Of a DNA stretch of 16,756 bases, positions 15,753 to 16,756 are shown piece after piece; position 1 is the stretch's first letter, and each line of letters opens with the position of its first letter. Source of the stretch: JANXVV01 sp038230975 (lineage in GTDB: Bacteria > Planctomycetota > Phycisphaerae > Tepidisphaerales > Tepidisphaeraceae). The DNA lies in assembly GCA_038230975.1 (NCBI GenBank), contig JBBRMF010000101.1, positions 1 through 16,756 of the forward strand, written 5' to 3'. The position numbers and the translations under genes are program-made. The notes under the pieces are model-generated. The model saw nothing but the letters and a program-made list of their open reading frames with translations. It was not told the DNA's origin and searched no databases.

Positions 15753-16367
15753 GAGTGTACACCTCTTAAAGCCGCCCGACTACGAGGTGGGACGCCATCG
15801 TTGCGAAATTTGAAATGCTGAGGCTCGGCCAGAATTTCACCGCCATGGTGAAGCTCTTTTCCGAAAGAAGGATTGACCTGGAAAGAACCATCGGCTCCAT
15901 CGGACACGTTCATTTCACAGCGATCGGATTAAACCAGTTTGGCTTCCTTTACGCAAGGCGAACTATTCCTGCTTCCAAGCAGACCGCTCTGGTACGGCGA
16001 CGGTATGACCGCGTATTTTGTTCTACAAAGTGGGATCGTAGCTGAACCAGAGGGCCGCCCGGACGCTAAGCTTCAAGCGGACATCCGGTACATGAAAACT
16101 TCACTGCAGTCAGAATTGGAGGCACTTCTACGCGAAACGTAGGCCGAACCATTGTAGAGAATTTTCTGATTGCAGACGATGCAAGGCTGCCGCGAGAAGA
16201 ACCCGGTGCGTCGGCTACGCCTTCCGCTTCCGGCTTGAGTGGGTGAGGCGATGGTAGCGACGCTATTTTCGGGTAGATTACTCCACCTATAGTCGGGCGC
16301 GCATCGCGGCCCATTTCAATCAAGGAGATCGGTTCACTTCCTGAGCCGAACAAACGAGGCAATCGCA
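15753..16367. other. 615-base intergenic region, weak coding signal only
   Basis: No convincing gene is seen. The plus strand holds one protein-like frame (see the entry at 15939-16142) and a competing frame at 15815-16045 of ordinary composition. Bases 16143-16367 look empty apart from the ribosome binding site of the next gene. No tRNA or terminator hairpin was recognised. Confidence 0.5.
15939..16142 (+). CDS. Possible small or remnant protein, 67 aa
   Basis: The frame from TTG 15939 (or ATG 16005) to the TAG at 16140 reads LPSRPLWYGDGMTAYFVLQS, EPEGRPDAK, then an amphipathic KLQADIRYMKTSLQSELEAL helix, which looks like real protein. The PxWYGDGMTAYF stretch vaguely recalls the PxWLxEGLAxYF segment downstream of HExxH in some metallopeptidases. 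The frame is closed by TAA at 15930, no ribosome binding site is clear, and no HExxH is present, so it may be the end of a lost gene. It could be chance. Confidence 0.25.
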   Translation: MASFTQGELFLLPSRPLWYGDGMTAYFVLQSGIVAEPEGRPDAKLQADIRYMKTSLQSELEALLRET

Positions 16368-16756
16368 ATGAAGAATCTCAACATCGGCATGATCGGTTAC
16401 GGTTTCATGGGCCGCGCGCACACCAACGGCTACAAGCGCGTTAATGATTTTTTCAAGCTGGATTATCGCCCGGTTCTAAAAGCCGCCTGCGGGCGCGATG
16501 CGGCCAAAGTGAAAGAGTTCGCCGACAACTGGGGCTATGAATCGATCGAGACCGACTGGAAAAAGTTGCTCGAGCGTAAGGACATTGACTGCGTGGATGT
16601 CTGTACGCCGAACAACATGCACAAGGAAATTTGCCTTGCCGCCGCCAAGGCCGGCAAGATGATTTTGTGCGAAAAACCCCTGGCGATGAACGCCGAAGAA
16701 GGCGAGGAAATGTGCGAGGCTGTGGAGAAAGCCAAGGTGCCGAACATGGTTTGGTA
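16368..16756 (+). CDS. Gfo/Idh/MocA family oxidoreductase (3' end outside window)
   Basis: 129 residues are visible from ATG 16368, with GAGG eight bases upstream. The N-terminus is a Rossmann fold: LNIGMIGYGFMGRAHTNGY, with the GxGxxG-type nucleotide loop for NAD(P). The segment DCVDVCTPNNMHKEICLAAA and the EKPLAM motif (CEKPLAMNAEEGE) with the catalytic-site Lys are exactly those of the family. It would oxidise or epimerise a sugar or cyclitol in the cytoplasm. The substrate cannot be read from this part. It lies downstream of a non-coding 615-base region, on the same strand as the cytoplasmic TIM barrel at 9997. Confidence 0.85.
   Translation, partial: MKNLNIGMIGYGFMGRAHTNGYKRVNDFFKLDYRPVLKAACGRDAAKVKEFADNWGYESIETDWKKLLERKDIDCVDVCTPNNMHKEICLAAAKAGKMILCEKPLAMNAEEGEEMCEAVEKAKVPNMVW

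Overview
The window looks like chromosomal DNA of a planctomycete, perhaps of the Phycisphaerae/Tepidisphaerales type. This is inferred from family content only: delta-60 repeat proteins with a PEP-CTERM tail, a DUF4159 plus alpha/alpha-toroid protein with an N-terminal zinc ribbon, exported sugar-isomerase-like TIM barrels, a Gfo/Idh/MocA dehydrogenase, and a Uma2 nuclease. No rRNA, tRNA, CRISPR array or intact insertion sequence was seen.

Layout. 1-668: 3' part of a delta-60 repeat protein, ending at a strong 15-bp hairpin. 773-1351 (-): a HigA-type antitoxin domain fused in frame behind a membrane segment, with no HigB beside it. 1525-1854 (-): the decayed 3' end of what looks like a zinc metallopeptidase. 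1979-2911 (-): Tat-exported sugar isomerase/epimerase. 3101-3823 (-): a SUKH (SMI1/KNR4) domain joined to a phage-type N-terminal region. 3920-5038 (+): secreted alpha/beta hydrolase. 5204-6187 (+): a delta-60/PEP-CTERM gene broken by two in-frame stop codons. 6375-7001 (+): Uma2 nuclease. 7089-7454 (+): small conserved-looking protein. 7484-8335 and 8417-9403 (-): secreted TIM barrel and sterol-desaturase-like membrane hydroxylase. 9439-9735 (-): (p)ppGpp-hydrolase-like HD protein that has lost its HD core by internal deletion. 9997-11046 (+): cytoplasmic TIM barrel. 11140-11277 (+): 45-aa protein with a good ribosome binding site. 11474-12072 (+): ParDE-like toxin-antitoxin pair with a recognisable promoter and operator. 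12131-12781 (+): T4 Rnl1-type RNA ligase cut short before motifs IV and V. 12834-15752 (-): large DUF4159 protein. 16368-end (+): Gfo/Idh/MocA oxidoreductase.

Two themes run through the region. The first is carbohydrate metabolism of the planctomycete kind: three TIM barrels, an oxidoreductase and a secreted esterase-like hydrolase. They are not in one operon, so a shared pathway is only a guess. The second is accessory and decaying genes: an orphan antitoxin fusion, an intact toxin-antitoxin pair, a SUKH fusion, a 3'-truncated RNA ligase, an HD enzyme with an internal deletion, a peptidase stump and a double-nonsense surface protein. The density of broken genes suggests a region of relaxed selection or repeated insertion and deletion. 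I see no complete novel defence system. The best candidates for something undescribed are the membrane-HigA fusion, the terminase-like/SUKH fusion and the apparently leaderless ParD gene.
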